This document shows, piece after piece, positions 44,435-54,400 of a stretch of 64,000 nt of DNA. The position numbers and the translations under genes were made by a program. The notes under the pieces were generated by a model. It was given only the letters and a program-made list of their open reading frames with translations, was not told the origin of the DNA and made no database searches. How positions within the stretch are numbered: position 1 is the stretch's first letter; every line of letters begins with the position of its first letter. The stretch is taken from positions 59,300 to 123,299 of the forward strand of contig JAISWZ010000143.1 in NCBI GenBank assembly GCA_031270945.1. The letters are read 5' to 3'. Source of the stretch: Clostridiales bacterium (lineage in GTDB: Bacteria > Bacillota > Clostridia > Lachnospirales > WQUN01).

Positions 44435-44753
44435 CAAAAAAGAGCGGCATGCATTGTTAATGCGCGCCGCTCTTTTTAATAAGGACATGAAAATGGGCAT
44501 TAGGCCTAAAAGGTCTGCGCAGGAGTCAAAGCTCCTCGCGTTTCCTATCATGAGTCGACCGAACAGAGTGTTGGAGTCCAATTTCGATCCGTCGGCAGTA
44601 GAATTGCCCTGGTGGGCAAAGGTCTGCAAATCCTAAGTCGGCTATCGCGATTCATGATGTTCTCGCACTGTCCTTTACATCACTCGAGGTGATACGGAGG
44701 TGTCTGCGCTAATAATGGAGCGGAGGCTCTATAACGAGATGCCCTGACACTTC
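44435..44753 (-). ncRNA. Structured RNA of unknown family, copy 1 (about 319 nt)
   Basis: A minus-strand transcription unit has a perfect promoter (TTGACA at 44783-44788, 17-base spacer, TATAAT at 44760-44765) and an intrinsic terminator (stem GAGCGGC / GCCGCTC at 44441-44474, then a U run). A paralogue lies 0.54 kb away with the same promoter and terminator. Segments conserved in both copies can pair: AAGGACA with UGUCCUU near the 3' end, GUGUC with GACAC near the 5' end, AUCAUGA with UCAUGAU, plus hairpins AGGAG-CUUUGA-CUCCU and AGACC-UUUU-AGGCCU. No good reading frame with a ribosome binding site is present. It does not look like RNase P, tmRNA, SRP, 6S or a T-box by their conserved motifs. 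Confidence 0.8.
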
Positions 44754-44759
44754 ACTTAT

Positions 44760-44788
44760 ATTATAATGTGGCCTGATCGTTATGTCAA
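44760..44788 (-). promoter_or_regulatory. Consensus sigma-A promoter of RNA copy 1
   Basis: TTGACA (44783-44788), 17-base spacer, TATAAT (44760-44765), both perfect, reading leftwards. Confidence 0.93.
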
Positions 44789-44992
44789 CACTTTTTTTGG
44801 ATTTTTCGAAATAAATTTTGCCAAGGGTATACTTGGGGGAGGGCATAGAGGCATGGAGGCAGGCGCTTGGATGGCCGTTGTTACGCTTACCGGATATAAA
44901 ACCCATGGTAAAACTTGCGTTTAGATATACACTCTTGCCATGGAAGTTAAATGGGTGCAATGCGAAATGGAAGATTGCTTTGCGCAAGCGCC

Positions 44993-45286
44993 AAAAAAAG
45001 AGCGGCAAGCATTGTTAATGCGCGTCGCTCTTTTTAATAAGGACATTAAAATGGGCATTAGACCTAAAAGGTCTGCGCAGGAGTCAAAGCTCCTCGCGTT
45101 TCCTATCATGAGTCGACCGAACATAAACCCCGAAAGGCTTGCGCAAGTTTTGTAGGAGTCAGAGCTCCAAAAGCGGTTCCCATCAAGCGCCTAGGCCGAC
45201 TATTGATGTTCCCGCACTGTCCTTTTCATCAAGTGAAATGTCTGCGCTGGCTACGGCGAGAAAGCTCCGCGCCGCTATGACACCTC
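44993..45286 (-). ncRNA. Structured RNA of unknown family, copy 2 (about 294 nt)
   Basis: This paralogue of the 44.4-kb RNA has its own perfect promoter (45293-45321) and an intrinsic terminator (GAGCGGC / GUCGCUC type stem at 44999-45032 with a U run). The 3' 130 bases are almost identical to copy 1. The 5' part differs in sequence but keeps the pairings: GUGUC/GACAU, AAGGACA/UGUCCUU, and AUCA-AU-AGUCGGCC with GGUCGACU-CA-UGAU. This copy has an extra GGAGCUCUGACUCC hairpin. Maintained pairing with changed sequence supports an RNA product. Function and family are unknown. Confidence 0.8.
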
Positions 45287-45292
45287 ACATAT

Positions 45293-45321
45293 ATTATAAA
45301 GGGCCTTGATAGCTGTGTCAA
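45293..45321 (-). promoter_or_regulatory. Consensus sigma-A promoter of RNA copy 2
   Basis: TTGACA (45316-45321), 17-base spacer, TATAAT (45293-45298), both perfect, reading leftwards. Confidence 0.93.
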
Positions 45322-45500
45322 TACTTTTTTTGAGTTTTTTTCGATGTAAATTTTGCCATGAGGATAGCGGGGGGGAGGCTACCGCAAAACCAAGCAACAT
45401 AGAAAACCTATTTTCTTTGGCATCCCTATTACGTGCTGGCGCTGTTGCGTAGCGCTAGGCGAGGCGGCGAGGCGGATAGGTGATAGAAGGTTTTGTTTGC

Positions 45501-45528
45501 TTGACATCAAAAAGACGAGTGCTATAAT
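45501..45528 (+). promoter_or_regulatory. Strong promoter of the DUF6088/AbiEi-like gene
   Basis: TTGACA (45501-45506), 16-base spacer, TATAAT (45523-45528) preceded by TGC. The leader of about 100 bases carries a direct repeat TAGCGCAAAT (near 45543 and 45609) that could be an autoregulatory site. Confidence 0.85.
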
Positions 45529-45636
45529 GTGAGAGAGCGTGATAGCGCAAATATAGACAATAGTGGCTATAAAACAACAGGTAGCGCTTCGGGATTGCCT
45601 GGCGAAAATAGCGCAAATGATGAGAGGAGGCTTGAC

Positions 45637-46266
45637 ATGGCTGATGGGATCACTAAAAGGGTGTTGAGCAGGATTGAAGAGATGGGTAACGACTTTTTTG
45701 TCGCCAAGGACTTTTGGAGAGAGGGGCTCTATGAGCCTGTGAGCAAAGTGCTTAACAACCTAGAAAAGAAAGGGATGATCACGAAAGTCAAAAAAGGGAT
45801 CTTCTGCAAGGAGGAAACTGCCCAGGAACTACGAAAGCGCTACCCTTTGGCGATAAAGAAAGCTATGCTGGCCATTTCAAGGAGCTTCGGATGGAGCATT
45901 GCTCCGCACGGGGAAACAGCCTTGTACATGCTTGGCTTTGACGTGCCAGCGCCAGAGGTTTGGGGCTTCGTCATAACTGGAAGCACCAGCGAGATAACGC
46001 TTGGTGACATTCCGGTAAAGGTTTTTCACAGGAACACTCGCGAAATCTCTGGCATTAGCTTTACGACTGGCATGCTCATACAGGCTCTGATAGAAATCGG
46101 GAAGGATGGCTTGGACGATAGAATGAAAAGGAAGATCAACTCCCTGCTTTCAAAGAGCGACAAGGCGCTGGTTAAAGAAGAGTCGAAAGTGACGATCATT
46201 TGGATTCATGAGATGATAAAAGAGATTTGCAACATGGACAATGTTGGCGGCGCTGTCCAAGGATAG
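45637..46266 (+). CDS. AbiEi/DUF6088-type winged-helix antitoxin-like regulator, orphan
   Basis: This 209-residue protein starts at ATG 45637 (GAGGAGG 6 bases upstream). The N-terminal winged helix (FFVAKDFWREGLYEPVSKVL in part, then NLEKKGMITKVKKGIF) and the following ISRSFGWSIAPHGETALYMLG match DUF6088/AbiEi-type transcriptional regulators. These repress type IV toxin-antitoxin operons whose toxin is an AbiEii nucleotidyltransferase. No AbiEii gene follows; the next gene is convergent. The protein is therefore an orphan or controls something in trans. Its own strong promoter and leader repeats fit autoregulation. Confidence 0.8.
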   Translation: MADGITKRVLSRIEEMGNDFFVAKDFWREGLYEPVSKVLNNLEKKGMITKVKKGIFCKEETAQELRKRYPLAIKKAMLAISRSFGWSIAPHGETALYMLGFDVPAPEVWGFVITGSTSEITLGDIPVKVFHRNTREISGISFTTGMLIQALIEIGKDGLDDRMKRKINSLLSKSDKALVKEESKVTIIWIHEMIKEICNMDNVGGAVQG

Positions 46267-46302
46267 CGTGATTTAAGCTTTTTCTTCATGAATATCAACG
46301 CG

Positions 46303-46331
46303 AAAAAAGGAGGATCTAAGCGATCCCCCTT
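46303..46331 (-). terminator. Terminator downstream of esterase gene A
   Basis: On the minus strand AAGGGGGATC pairs with GATCCTCCTT (loop GCTTA) and is followed by a U run. The same element occurs after copy B at 51335-51364. A second hairpin without a T run, CAGGCGGGTGC / GCACCCGCCTG, lies at 46379-46407, closer to the stop codon. Confidence 0.85.
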
Positions 46332-46418
46332 TAACGTCTGCCCATGTTATTGGATTAGCTGATGTTCTGAGAATCTCAGGCGGGTGCTTGAGAGGCACCC
46401 GCCTGAGCGACAAGTCTG

Positions 46419-49400
46419 CTACTGATAAATCTGCACGGATTTATCCGCCTCGTTCCAAATAACGTTAGCGCCCAGATGCTCGGCAACATAACGGATCGGA
46501 ACAAAGGTTCTGTCGTTGACAAGCTCCAGGGCTCCCAAGCCGTTAGGCAGCTGCTGGCCTAGGGTCAACCGTATTATGACTGTGCTGCCAGTGCTTATTG
46601 TGATGCCTTTCGTTGCGTCGTTCCAAGCAACGCTAGCGCCAAGCGCCTCAGAAATCGCTCTCAGTGGCACCATTGTCCTGCTGTCTGAAGAGATGTACGG
46701 AGCGGCGTCATTAAGGGAACTGGCACCATTTGCCTTGTACCCGCGATCTCCAATGGTGAAGACCAGCTTTGAGATTTTGGCGCTTGCGATAACACCATAC
46801 ACTCCGCTTTCATAAGCCCAGAACTGGAACGTCTTTCTGGAGGCCAAGTACTCGCCGCCCAGCTGCTTGTAGCTGGCGATGCCATTGCTGTAAAGTACGC
46901 CAGTAAGGGATTCGATCTGCCCTTCGTAGCTTGAAGCGTCGAACTCAAGCAGGAATGGCTGAGTGTTGCGAGGAATTACTTTCCCGTCAACAACGATGTT
47001 CACTGTATACAGCTGCTTAAGGAAGCTTGCGTTAAGTGTGCTGGTTTCTTGAAGCTTCGCGGCCAATTGAGATGCCGGAGCGCTTGTTGACTTTGAAAGC
47101 CAGATCTCAACCGCTGAAGAGTTCGTCAGGCTAAGCTCTGCGATAGCCTTCGCGGGAAGGGAAAGAGTGAAGAAGCTTCCCTTGATGTTAAGCGGCTTTC
47201 CGGCACTTTCAACCTTAAGCAAAGTTTCTCCTGTAAGAGCAAGCCCTTCGCGTCCGGCCGGAATAGAAAGATCCACTGACACGTTAGATGACAGAGCCTT
47301 GCTGATGTCAGTAGTTGTTGTCGGCGCTGACACCAAGCGGCTTATAGAAGTCGATGGGGCGGGCTCGTAGTATGACGGGGCGTAATAGCCGCCTGAACCG
47401 CTATCTGACCCGCCTGAAGGCGTATCAGTTTCTCCGTCTTCTTCGTCTTCTTCAACCGGCAGCTCGAACGAATGCAGTATTGGAGCTGAAAGCTGCTTCG
47501 CATTGTCTATCCCGTTGGGCACTATTGTCGGCGGGCCCCAGTAAGAAGCGACAGAAAGATCTGTCAGCTCCTGCGGCTTCTTAAGACGGAATATTATCAG
47601 GTTGCCAGTTTCTTCGTCTTTCACGTCCGCATTGTCAAAGGTGATCGTCACGGATTTGTTGTCTTCATTCCAGACTGTTTCCCATTTCTCGGCGATTGTG
47701 AAGCCTATGCCAAATTCGGAGGTGTTCAATTCTGTGTCAAATGTGATGTCTATCGCCAAGTGGCTTGAATCAGGCTCGTAAATGTCAGAATAGGTGACTT
47801 CAGGAACCCATGGATCCGCAACTGGGTCTGGAGCTTCGGCGCGTTCGCCAGTGTCGCCCTTGAAATCCGGCGCTTGCGGCCATACTTCCATTGGGCCATT
47901 ATTGTAGCGGCTTACCGGCCAGCTGATGGGAGTGTCAAATGTAGTCGCAATAGCGTCATCGTAGGCGTCTGCGGCGGCTGAACCGCCAGGATGAATGTTG
48001 CTGAATGACATTTCAAAAGTGTATCCGGGAATAACCGGGAACTGAAGATGCTTGAGGGTAAACGCGCTAAGGGAGTCCCATGCGTCATTCTCAAGAAGAT
48101 CTGTGAATATGGAATCATGGAAAAGGAGGCCGTAAGCCAGAAGGCCAGCGTCGAAAGCGTTTTTGTCATTGCGCCCGGAGTACGGGGAAACGGTTTTCGC
48201 TTCTCCGCCAACATAAAGCTCAACGCCATCAGCTACACGGCTTGCGAATCCGACTTCGCGGTTTTCCTGCTCTCCGCTGCCATAGCGGTTTCCGCCTGAT
48301 CCATCGCGGACTGTTCCATGCCTCAAGGCATCTGAAAGGGTAATGCCGCCAAAGTAAACGCTGTTTGTTGTCTTTTCGGTTCCTACGGTTCTAAGCTCAT
48401 ATCTGCCGTAATCCATGATGTCAGTTGTCAGGCTGAACGAGAACTCACCATCGCCTTCTGAAGTCGGATCGAGCTCAGTGCCGTCTGGAAGGACTAGGAT
48501 TACGCCATCAGCGTCGGAATGGGCTGTGACAACAGTGTCTATATCTGTGATTACCGTGTCCGCTTCAGTCCAAAGCACATATTTGTCAGCGCTTGCCCAG
48601 GGAATGTAGCTGCTTGCTATGTCGTAAGGATATGAGGTCATTTCGCTAATGGAATCATAGACTTTGTCGTTATAAGTGACGCTCCAAAGCTCTCCATCTA
48701 TGCCGTCTGGCCAGATGTCCTCGTAATGCAAGCCTTCGCCTTCCCAGAACTCGCTCATGATCGCGAGATAGAACGGGAAGTCGCGGTTGTAAACGGCATG
48801 GTTGCTTTCACGGGAGCGAACGCCTATGTTGCCGCCAACTCCCAGGAAGTTGTATACTTCTTGCGCCGCTATGACAGAAGCCACGGCGCCTTCGTTTCCA
48901 AGCCAGTGATCTTCGTTTCCGCCAGACGCGAAGAACGCGCGGGGGGCGCAAAGCGCGATTATGGCTGCTGGATCAAAGGGAAGCTGGTTGTCCTTGTTGC
49001 GGAACTCAAGAGCTTTTGATGAGAACCAGAAAGCTGATCCAAGTGAAATTGTAGGGATTTCGGTGCGCCCGAAAACATGGTCAGCGCGATCAGCGACGTC
49101 ATAGTTAAATATCTTTCCCTCGACAGCGTAGCGGTAGCTCTGAATGCCAGATCCGCCGGGCTCGCTTGGGAATGCTATTGTGATGCGATCATCAAACGCA
49201 GCTGCGAACATTGCCGCTTTGCCGCAGCGGGAATGCCCAATGACTGCAGACTTTGAAGGATCGATTGCGTCTAGGGCCAATCCGCCCTTGGCTGCCGCCT
49301 CGTTCTCCAAAGCGTCGATTATGCGGCTTACGCCCCATGCCCAGCCCAGCAAAGCGCCTGAATCGTATTCATAATCATCTGCGCTATATGGGTAAATATC

Positions 49401-50246
49401 GGTGTAAACCCCGGAACGGCTGGCGTTATCGGAATAAACGTCTCCATAGTTGAAATATATGAAAGAATAGCCTCTTTCCAGCATTGATTCGATTTGCGTG
49501 TCGCTAATGGTCTTGCCAATGCCTATAAGAACTCCCGAGCCGGCGGCCTTGGCTTTGTCTGGATCTGGCGTGTATATTGTGATTTCGAACTTGGAAGTTT
49601 TGCCATTGTCCGTGACTGTTATCCAGTCTCGTTCACTTGGCATTTTCTCCCCTGGGATTTCCTGCAAAGGCTTATTGCCGCTGAGGGTGGTTGCAAGAGC
49701 AAAGCCAAAGCCTGATGGAACCGCGTATCCAGAATTCCATACCTCTATTGCATAAGCGTTGAGCTCTTCCTCAGTCGCGCCTTCTTCAATAGGAGGAAAT
49801 GTATTGGTAACATCACCCTTGGTTCCCCAAAATGTGAGCTCATTGATGTCCACGCCGCTGCCTGTTGTGAGCTGGGTCTTCAGATCGTTAAACAGCGCGT
49901 AGGCGGGATTGTCTATCATTTCTGACGTATGGCTATATATTGAGCCTTCCTTCGGCGTGGGCTGCTGGTAGCCAAGCCAGTAGTACTGCACGAGATCTTT
50001 GATTTCCTGGCGCCTGATTTCCCATTCGGCTGAGTCGTCCACAATGCCGTTGCCATTCGGGTCAATCGAGGAATCGAAAAACTCGAACGGGTTCGGGATT
50101 GTGTCAACGGGCTCAAGCTCATCTACACTTGCTGGGAAACTGTCGCGTGGAGCATTGGGATCGGAAGCGAAGGAAACGACGGATACTGAAGCTGAGAAGA
50201 CGATTGCGAGCAGCATTGCGAGTGCGGCTTTGATCTTCCTTTTCAT
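46419..50246 (-). CDS. Secreted CE15-like glucuronoyl esterase with stalk domain, copy A
   Basis: This 1275-residue protein has a signal peptide (cleavage near residue 27) and an alpha/beta-hydrolase domain to about residue 550. The motif GHSRCGKAA gives a nucleophile Ser339, and Glu362 in FPSEPGG is exactly 23 residues later, as in known CE15 enzymes. His483 (RESNHAVYNRD) is the likely third member. CE15 enzymes cut ester bonds between glucuronoyl units of xylan and lignin alcohols. The centre (about 550-1000) is beta-rich and unassigned. It is followed by a Gly/Ser/Tyr linker, another unassigned region, and a copper-amine-oxidase-N-like stalk domain (about 1165-1275, RTMVPLRAISEALGA and RTFVPIRYVAEHLGA). 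A close paralogue lies 5 kb away on the same strand. Confidence 0.85.
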   Translation of the reverse strand: MKRKIKAALAMLLAIVFSASVSVVSFASDPNAPRDSFPASVDELEPVDTIPNPFEFFDSSIDPNGNGIVDDSAEWEIRRQEIKDLVQYYWLGYQQPTPKEGSIYSHTSEMIDNPAYALFNDLKTQLTTGSGVDINELTFWGTKGDVTNTFPPIEEGATEEELNAYAIEVWNSGYAVPSGFGFALATTLSGNKPLQEIPGEKMPSERDWITVTDNGKTSKFEITIYTPDPDKAKAAGSGVLIGIGKTISDTQIESMLERGYSFIYFNYGDVYSDNASRSGVYTDIYPYSADDYEYDSGALLGWAWGVSRIIDALENEAAAKGGLALDAIDPSKSAVIGHSRCGKAAMFAAAFDDRITIAFPSEPGGSGIQSYRYAVEGKIFNYDVADRADHVFGRTEIPTISLGSAFWFSSKALEFRNKDNQLPFDPAAIIALCAPRAFFASGGNEDHWLGNEGAVASVIAAQEVYNFLGVGGNIGVRSRESNHAVYNRDFPFYLAIMSEFWEGEGLHYEDIWPDGIDGELWSVTYNDKVYDSISEMTSYPYDIASSYIPWASADKYVLWTEADTVITDIDTVVTAHSDADGVILVLPDGTELDPTSEGDGEFSFSLTTDIMDYGRYELRTVGTEKTTNSVYFGGITLSDALRHGTVRDGSGGNRYGSGEQENREVGFASRVADGVELYVGGEAKTVSPYSGRNDKNAFDAGLLAYGLLFHDSIFTDLLENDAWDSLSAFTLKHLQFPVIPGYTFEMSFSNIHPGGSAAADAYDDAIATTFDTPISWPVSRYNNGPMEVWPQAPDFKGDTGERAEAPDPVADPWVPEVTYSDIYEPDSSHLAIDITFDTELNTSEFGIGFTIAEKWETVWNEDNKSVTITFDNADVKDEETGNLIIFRLKKPQELTDLSVASYWGPPTIVPNGIDNAKQLSAPILHSFELPVEEDEEDGETDTPSGGSDSGSGGYYAPSYYEPAPSTSISRLVSAPTTTTDISKALSSNVSVDLSIPAGREGLALTGETLLKVESAGKPLNIKGSFFTLSLPAKAIAELSLTNSSAVEIWLSKSTSAPASQLAAKLQETSTLNASFLKQLYTVNIVVDGKVIPRNTQPFLLEFDASSYEGQIESLTGVLYSNGIASYKQLGGEYLASRKTFQFWAYESGVYGVIASAKISKLVFTIGDRGYKANGASSLNDAAPYISSDSRTMVPLRAISEALGASVAWNDATKGITISTGSTVIIRLTLGQQLPNGLGALELVNDRTFVPIRYVAEHLGANVIWNEADKSVQIYQ

Positions 50247-50320
50247 ATATAACTCCTTCCATTTAAGGAAGTGATCGCTGACACCTAAGCGCGGGCCGCT
50301 TTATTGCGCAACGATCACTA

Positions 50321-50392
50321 GTGCATATCCCAAAAGTCCTGCATGGCGATGGATAGCGTTGCCCGCCCTAATATTAATTTTGGGATATGCTC
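50321..50392 (+). mobile_element. Palindromic element, short copy upstream of esterase gene A (72 bp)
   Basis: GTGCATATCCCAAAA pairs with AATTTTGGGATATGCTC. The flanks CTA and CTG do not form an exact duplication. It abuts the first CCTGGGACTTGCCCTGG palindrome. Confidence 0.85.
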
Positions 50393-50536
50393 CTGGGACT
50401 TGCCCTGGCTGAGTCGGGAACTGAATACGTGTTCATAAAACATGCGCAACATTTGCGCACACAGTCTGCCATATGCAAAACAGACATTTGCGTTTAAACC
50501 CTTATTTGTGTTGATTTAGCCAGGGACTTGCCCTAA
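50392..50536. promoter_or_regulatory. Pair of operator-like palindromes upstream of esterase gene A
   Basis: The motif CCNGGGACTTGCCCTGG occurs at 50392-50408 and 50520-50536 (second copy ends CCCTAA). Each is followed, 14-20 bases on, by an ACGTGTT motif. The same pair occurs before copy B. A regulator site is inferred from dyad symmetry and conservation. Confidence 0.5.
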
Positions 50537-51334
50537 CGGGGACATAATGGGGCTTAAAAACGTGTTTACATAGGTCGCATTTTCATGCGTTTTTGTGATA
50601 GTGAGAATAGTAACTTGCTTGCTGTGGCGTATATTTGCGAGCGAAAAATTTAGCATTTTTCGCTCGCCATTACAGCCAATAGCTCCGTTTTAAGCCCATC
50701 ATTTGCTTTTTGCGCCGATTATGGCATCATATGTACTGTCTCTTGGAGATTCAACGCAATTGTATGGAACTCCAAATTTTATAGATCTTAAGCGCGTGTT
50801 TTGTGAATGGCATAAGGCATATCCTGGATTTCAAAGGCAAAAACATATGCTTTAAGCCGTACTTAAGCATTTGTATGTTACGTGCCTTTGCTCAAAGGCT
50901 CCCAATGCTTGCGTTTTTTACAAAGGGGGGCCACCGATGCATGCTTCGCAATTTCACGGGTATTGGAGATCTTGTTTAACGCCTCTGCGCCTATCCCAAT
51001 AGCGTAAGTGCGAGCGTGAACCGTTCCTTCGAAAATGTGCGCAGTCATTGAGATTGCTGTCATCCGTTTACTTAAAAATATGATACCTAAAAATAGAAAA
51101 AGCGTCCTCTCATTTTAGGACATTTGAACTAGCAGTTTTGGACAAACTGGATAACTGATTGTGGATGATTATTGAATATATGGAATATGCCATGAAGCGA
51201 TTGCCGATATTTTTATTTGAGCATAAACACGTGAGTGAAAAGAAATATGGTTTTAGTGCGGGCGAGAGTTGATTGCAAGCGAAAATAGGAAATGAAATTT
51301 ACAGATGATTTTGCTCTCAGACATGGCTCAACGC

Positions 51335-51364
51335 AAAAAAGGAGGATCTAAAAGATCCCCCTTT
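51335..51364 (-). terminator. Terminator downstream of esterase gene B
   Basis: AAGGGGGATC pairs with GATCCTCCTT on the minus strand, followed by a U run; it is the counterpart of the 46303 terminator. Confidence 0.85.
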
Positions 51365-51473
51365 TGGATCGCTTTCAAAGGCGAAAGCAATCTAATGAGT
51401 TGCTGATATTCTCGTTTTCGAGCATCACTCAGGCGGATGCTAGAGAGGCACCCGCCTGAGCGGCAAAGGCTTT

Positions 51474-54400
51474 CTACTGATAAATCTGCACGGATTGATC
51501 CGCTTCGTTCCAAACAACGTTAGCGCCCAGATGCTCAGCAACATAACGGATCGGAACAAAGGTTCTGTCGTTGACAAGCTCCAGCGCTCCCAAGCCGTTA
51601 GGCAGCTGCTGTCCTAGGGTCAACCGTATTATGACTGTGCCGCCAGTGCTTATTGTGATGCCTTTCGTGGCGTCGTTCCATGTCACGTTAGCGCCTAGCG
51701 CCTCAGAAATGGCTCTCAGTGGCACCATTGTCCTGCTGTCGGAAGAGATGTACGGAGCGGCGTCATTCAGGGAACTGGAACCATTTACCTTGTATCCCTG
51801 ATCTCCAATGGTGAAGACCAGCTTTGAGATTTTGGCGCTTGCGATAACACCATACACTCCACTTTCATAAGCCCAGAACTGGAACGTCTTTCTGCTGGCC
51901 AAGTACTCGCCGCCCAGCTGCTTGTAGCTGGCGATGCCGTTGCTGTAAAGAACGCCGGTAAGGGATTCGATCTGCCCTTCGTAGCTTGAAGCGTCGAACT
52001 CCAGCAGGAACGGCTGGGTGTTGTGAGGAATTACTTTCCCGTCAACAACGATGTTCACTGTATATAGCTGCTTAAGGAAGTTTGCGTTAAGTGTGCTGGT
52101 TTCTTGAAGCTTCGCGGCCAATTGAGATGCCGGAGCGCTTGTTGACTTTGAAAGCCAGATCTCAACCGCAGAAGAGTTAGTCAGGCTAAGTTCTGCGATA
52201 GCCTTCGCGGGAAGAGAAAGGGTGAAGAAGCTTCCTTTGATGTTAAGCGGCTTTCCGGCGCTCTCGACCTTAAGCAAAGTTTCTCCTGTAAGAGCAAGCC
52301 CTTCGCGCCCGGCCGGAATAGAAAGATCCACTGACACGTTAGATGACAGAGCCTTGCTGATGTCAGTAGTTGTTGTCGGCGCTGACACCAAGCGGCTTAT
52401 TGAAGTCGATGGGGCGGGCTCGTAGTATGACGGGGCATAATAGCCGCCTGAGCTTCCAGAGTCGCCAGGGGTACCTTCTTCGCCATCTTCTTCATCTTCT
52501 TCAACCGGAAGCGGGAAAGAAAGCATTATCGGTGCAGACAATTGCTTCGCGATGTCTTTTCCATTGGGCACAGTATATGCGGTGCCACGGAAGGTGAATG
52601 AAAAATCTGACAATTCTTGCGGCTTCTTAAGGCGGAATATTATCAGGTTGCCCTCTTCTTCGTCGCTCACATCCGCTTTGTCAAATGTGAATGTCACGGT
52701 TTTGTTGTCTTCGTTCCAGGAAGTTTCCCATTTTTCAGCGATTGTGAAACCTATGCCTAGCTCGCTGGGATTCACTTCGGTGTCAAATGTGATGTCTAGC
52801 GCCAAGTGGCTGGAATCCGGCTCGTAGATGTCAGAGCAGGTGACTTCAGGACCCCATGGATCCTCAACTGGATCGGGAGCTGTGGGACGTTCGCCAGTGT
52901 CGCCCTTGAAATCTGGCACTTGCGGCCATACTTCCATAGGGCCGTTATTGTAGCGGCTTACAGGCCAGCTGATAGGGGTGTCGAATGTGGCTGCAATCGC
53001 CTCATCGTTGCCGCTAGCGGCGGCTGATCCGCCAGGCTGGATATTGCTGAATGACATCTCAAAGGTGTATCCGGGAATGACTGGGAACTGAAGATGCTTG
53101 AGAGTAAACGCACTAAGGGAGTCCCAAGTGTCATCCTCCAGCATGTCGGCAAAGATTGTGTCATGGAAAAGCAGGCCATAAGCCAGGAGGCCTGCGGAAT
53201 AAGCGGTTTTGTCGTTGCGCCCGGAGTAAGGGGAAACAGTCTTCTGCTCTCCGTTAACGTACAGCTCAACGCCATCAGCCACGCGGCTTGCAAATCCGAC
53301 TTCGCGGTTTTCCTGCTCATTGCTGCCATAGCGGAAGCCTCCGGATCCATCGCGGACTGTTCCATGCCTCAAGGCATCGGAAAGGGTAATGCCGCCAAAG
53401 TAAACGTTGTTTGTTGTTTTTTCGGTTCCGACGGTTCTTAGCTCATATCGGCCATAGTCCATGATGTCAGTTGTCAGGCTGAACGAGAATTCGCCATCGC
53501 CTTCTGAAGTCGGCTCGAGCTCAGTGCCGTCTGGAAGGACAAGGATTACTCCTGGCGCGTCAGAATGGGCTGTGACAACTGTGTCTATATCAGTGATAAC
53601 CGTGTCCGCTTCAGTCCAAAGCACATACTTGTCAGCGCTTGCCCATGGAATGTAGCTGCTTGCTATATCAAAGGGATAGGAATTCATTTCGCTTATGGAG
53701 TCATAGACTTTGTCATTGTAGGTGACGCTCCAAAGCTGGCCATCAGTGCCATCGGGCCAAATGTCTTCGTAATGCAGGCCTTCGCTTTCCCAGAACTCGC
53801 TCATGATCGCGAGATAGAACGGGAAGTCGCGGTTGTAAACGGAATGGTTGCTTTCACGGGAGCGAACGCCTATGTTGCCGCCAACGCCCAGGAAGTTGTA
53901 CACTTCTTGAGCGGCTATGACAGAAGCCACAGCGCCTTCGTTTCCTAGCCAGTGATCCTCGTTTCCGCCAGACGCGAAGAACGCGCGGGGGGCGCAAAGC
54001 GCGATTATGGCTGCTGGATCAAATGGAAGAAGGTTATCCTTGTTGCGGAACTCAAGAGCCTTTGATGAGAACCAGAAGGCTGATCCAAGCGAAATTGTAG
54101 GGATTTCGGTGCGCCCGAAAACATGGTCAGCGCGATCAGCAACGTCATAGTTGAATATTTTTCCTTCGACAGCGTAGCGGTAGCTCTGAATGCCAGATCC
54201 GCCAGGCTCGCTTGGGAATGCTATTGTGATGCGATCATCAAACGCGGCTGCGAACATTGCCGCTTTGCCGCAGCGGGAATGCCCAATGACTGCAGTCTTT
54301 GTTGGATCGATAGCGCCAAAGGCCAATCCGCCATTGTCTGCCGCCTCGTTCTCCAAAGCGTCTATTATGCGGCTCACGCCCCATGCCCAGCCCATCAAAG

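Larger units (their letters stand above)
50247..51334. other. Leader/intergenic region between the two esterase genes
   Basis: No gene is convincing. The region holds a palindromic element (50321-50392), two copies of an operator-like palindrome (50392-50408 and 50520-50536), and a perfect 13-bp inverted repeat GCGAGCGAAAAAT / ATTTTTCGCTCGC (50637-50667). It also has a conserved block (50880-51130) that recurs before copy B at 55990-56275. The block carries a minus-strand terminator-like hairpin (GTCCT / AGGAC then CTTTTTC) and a TATTGG / CCAATA stem. A 61-codon minus frame (50878-51063) exists in the block, but its frame is not kept in the other copy. Confidence 0.6.

Noticed and set aside
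44390..45155. Similar open frames on both strands of the duplicated 44.4-45.3 kb region
   Set aside because: Frames occur on both strands because the sequence is repeated, none has a proper ribosome binding site, and the promoters and terminators point to RNA products.
50878..51063. 61-codon minus frame in the esterase leader block
   Set aside because: The corresponding block before copy B has indels that break the frame, so coding is unlikely.
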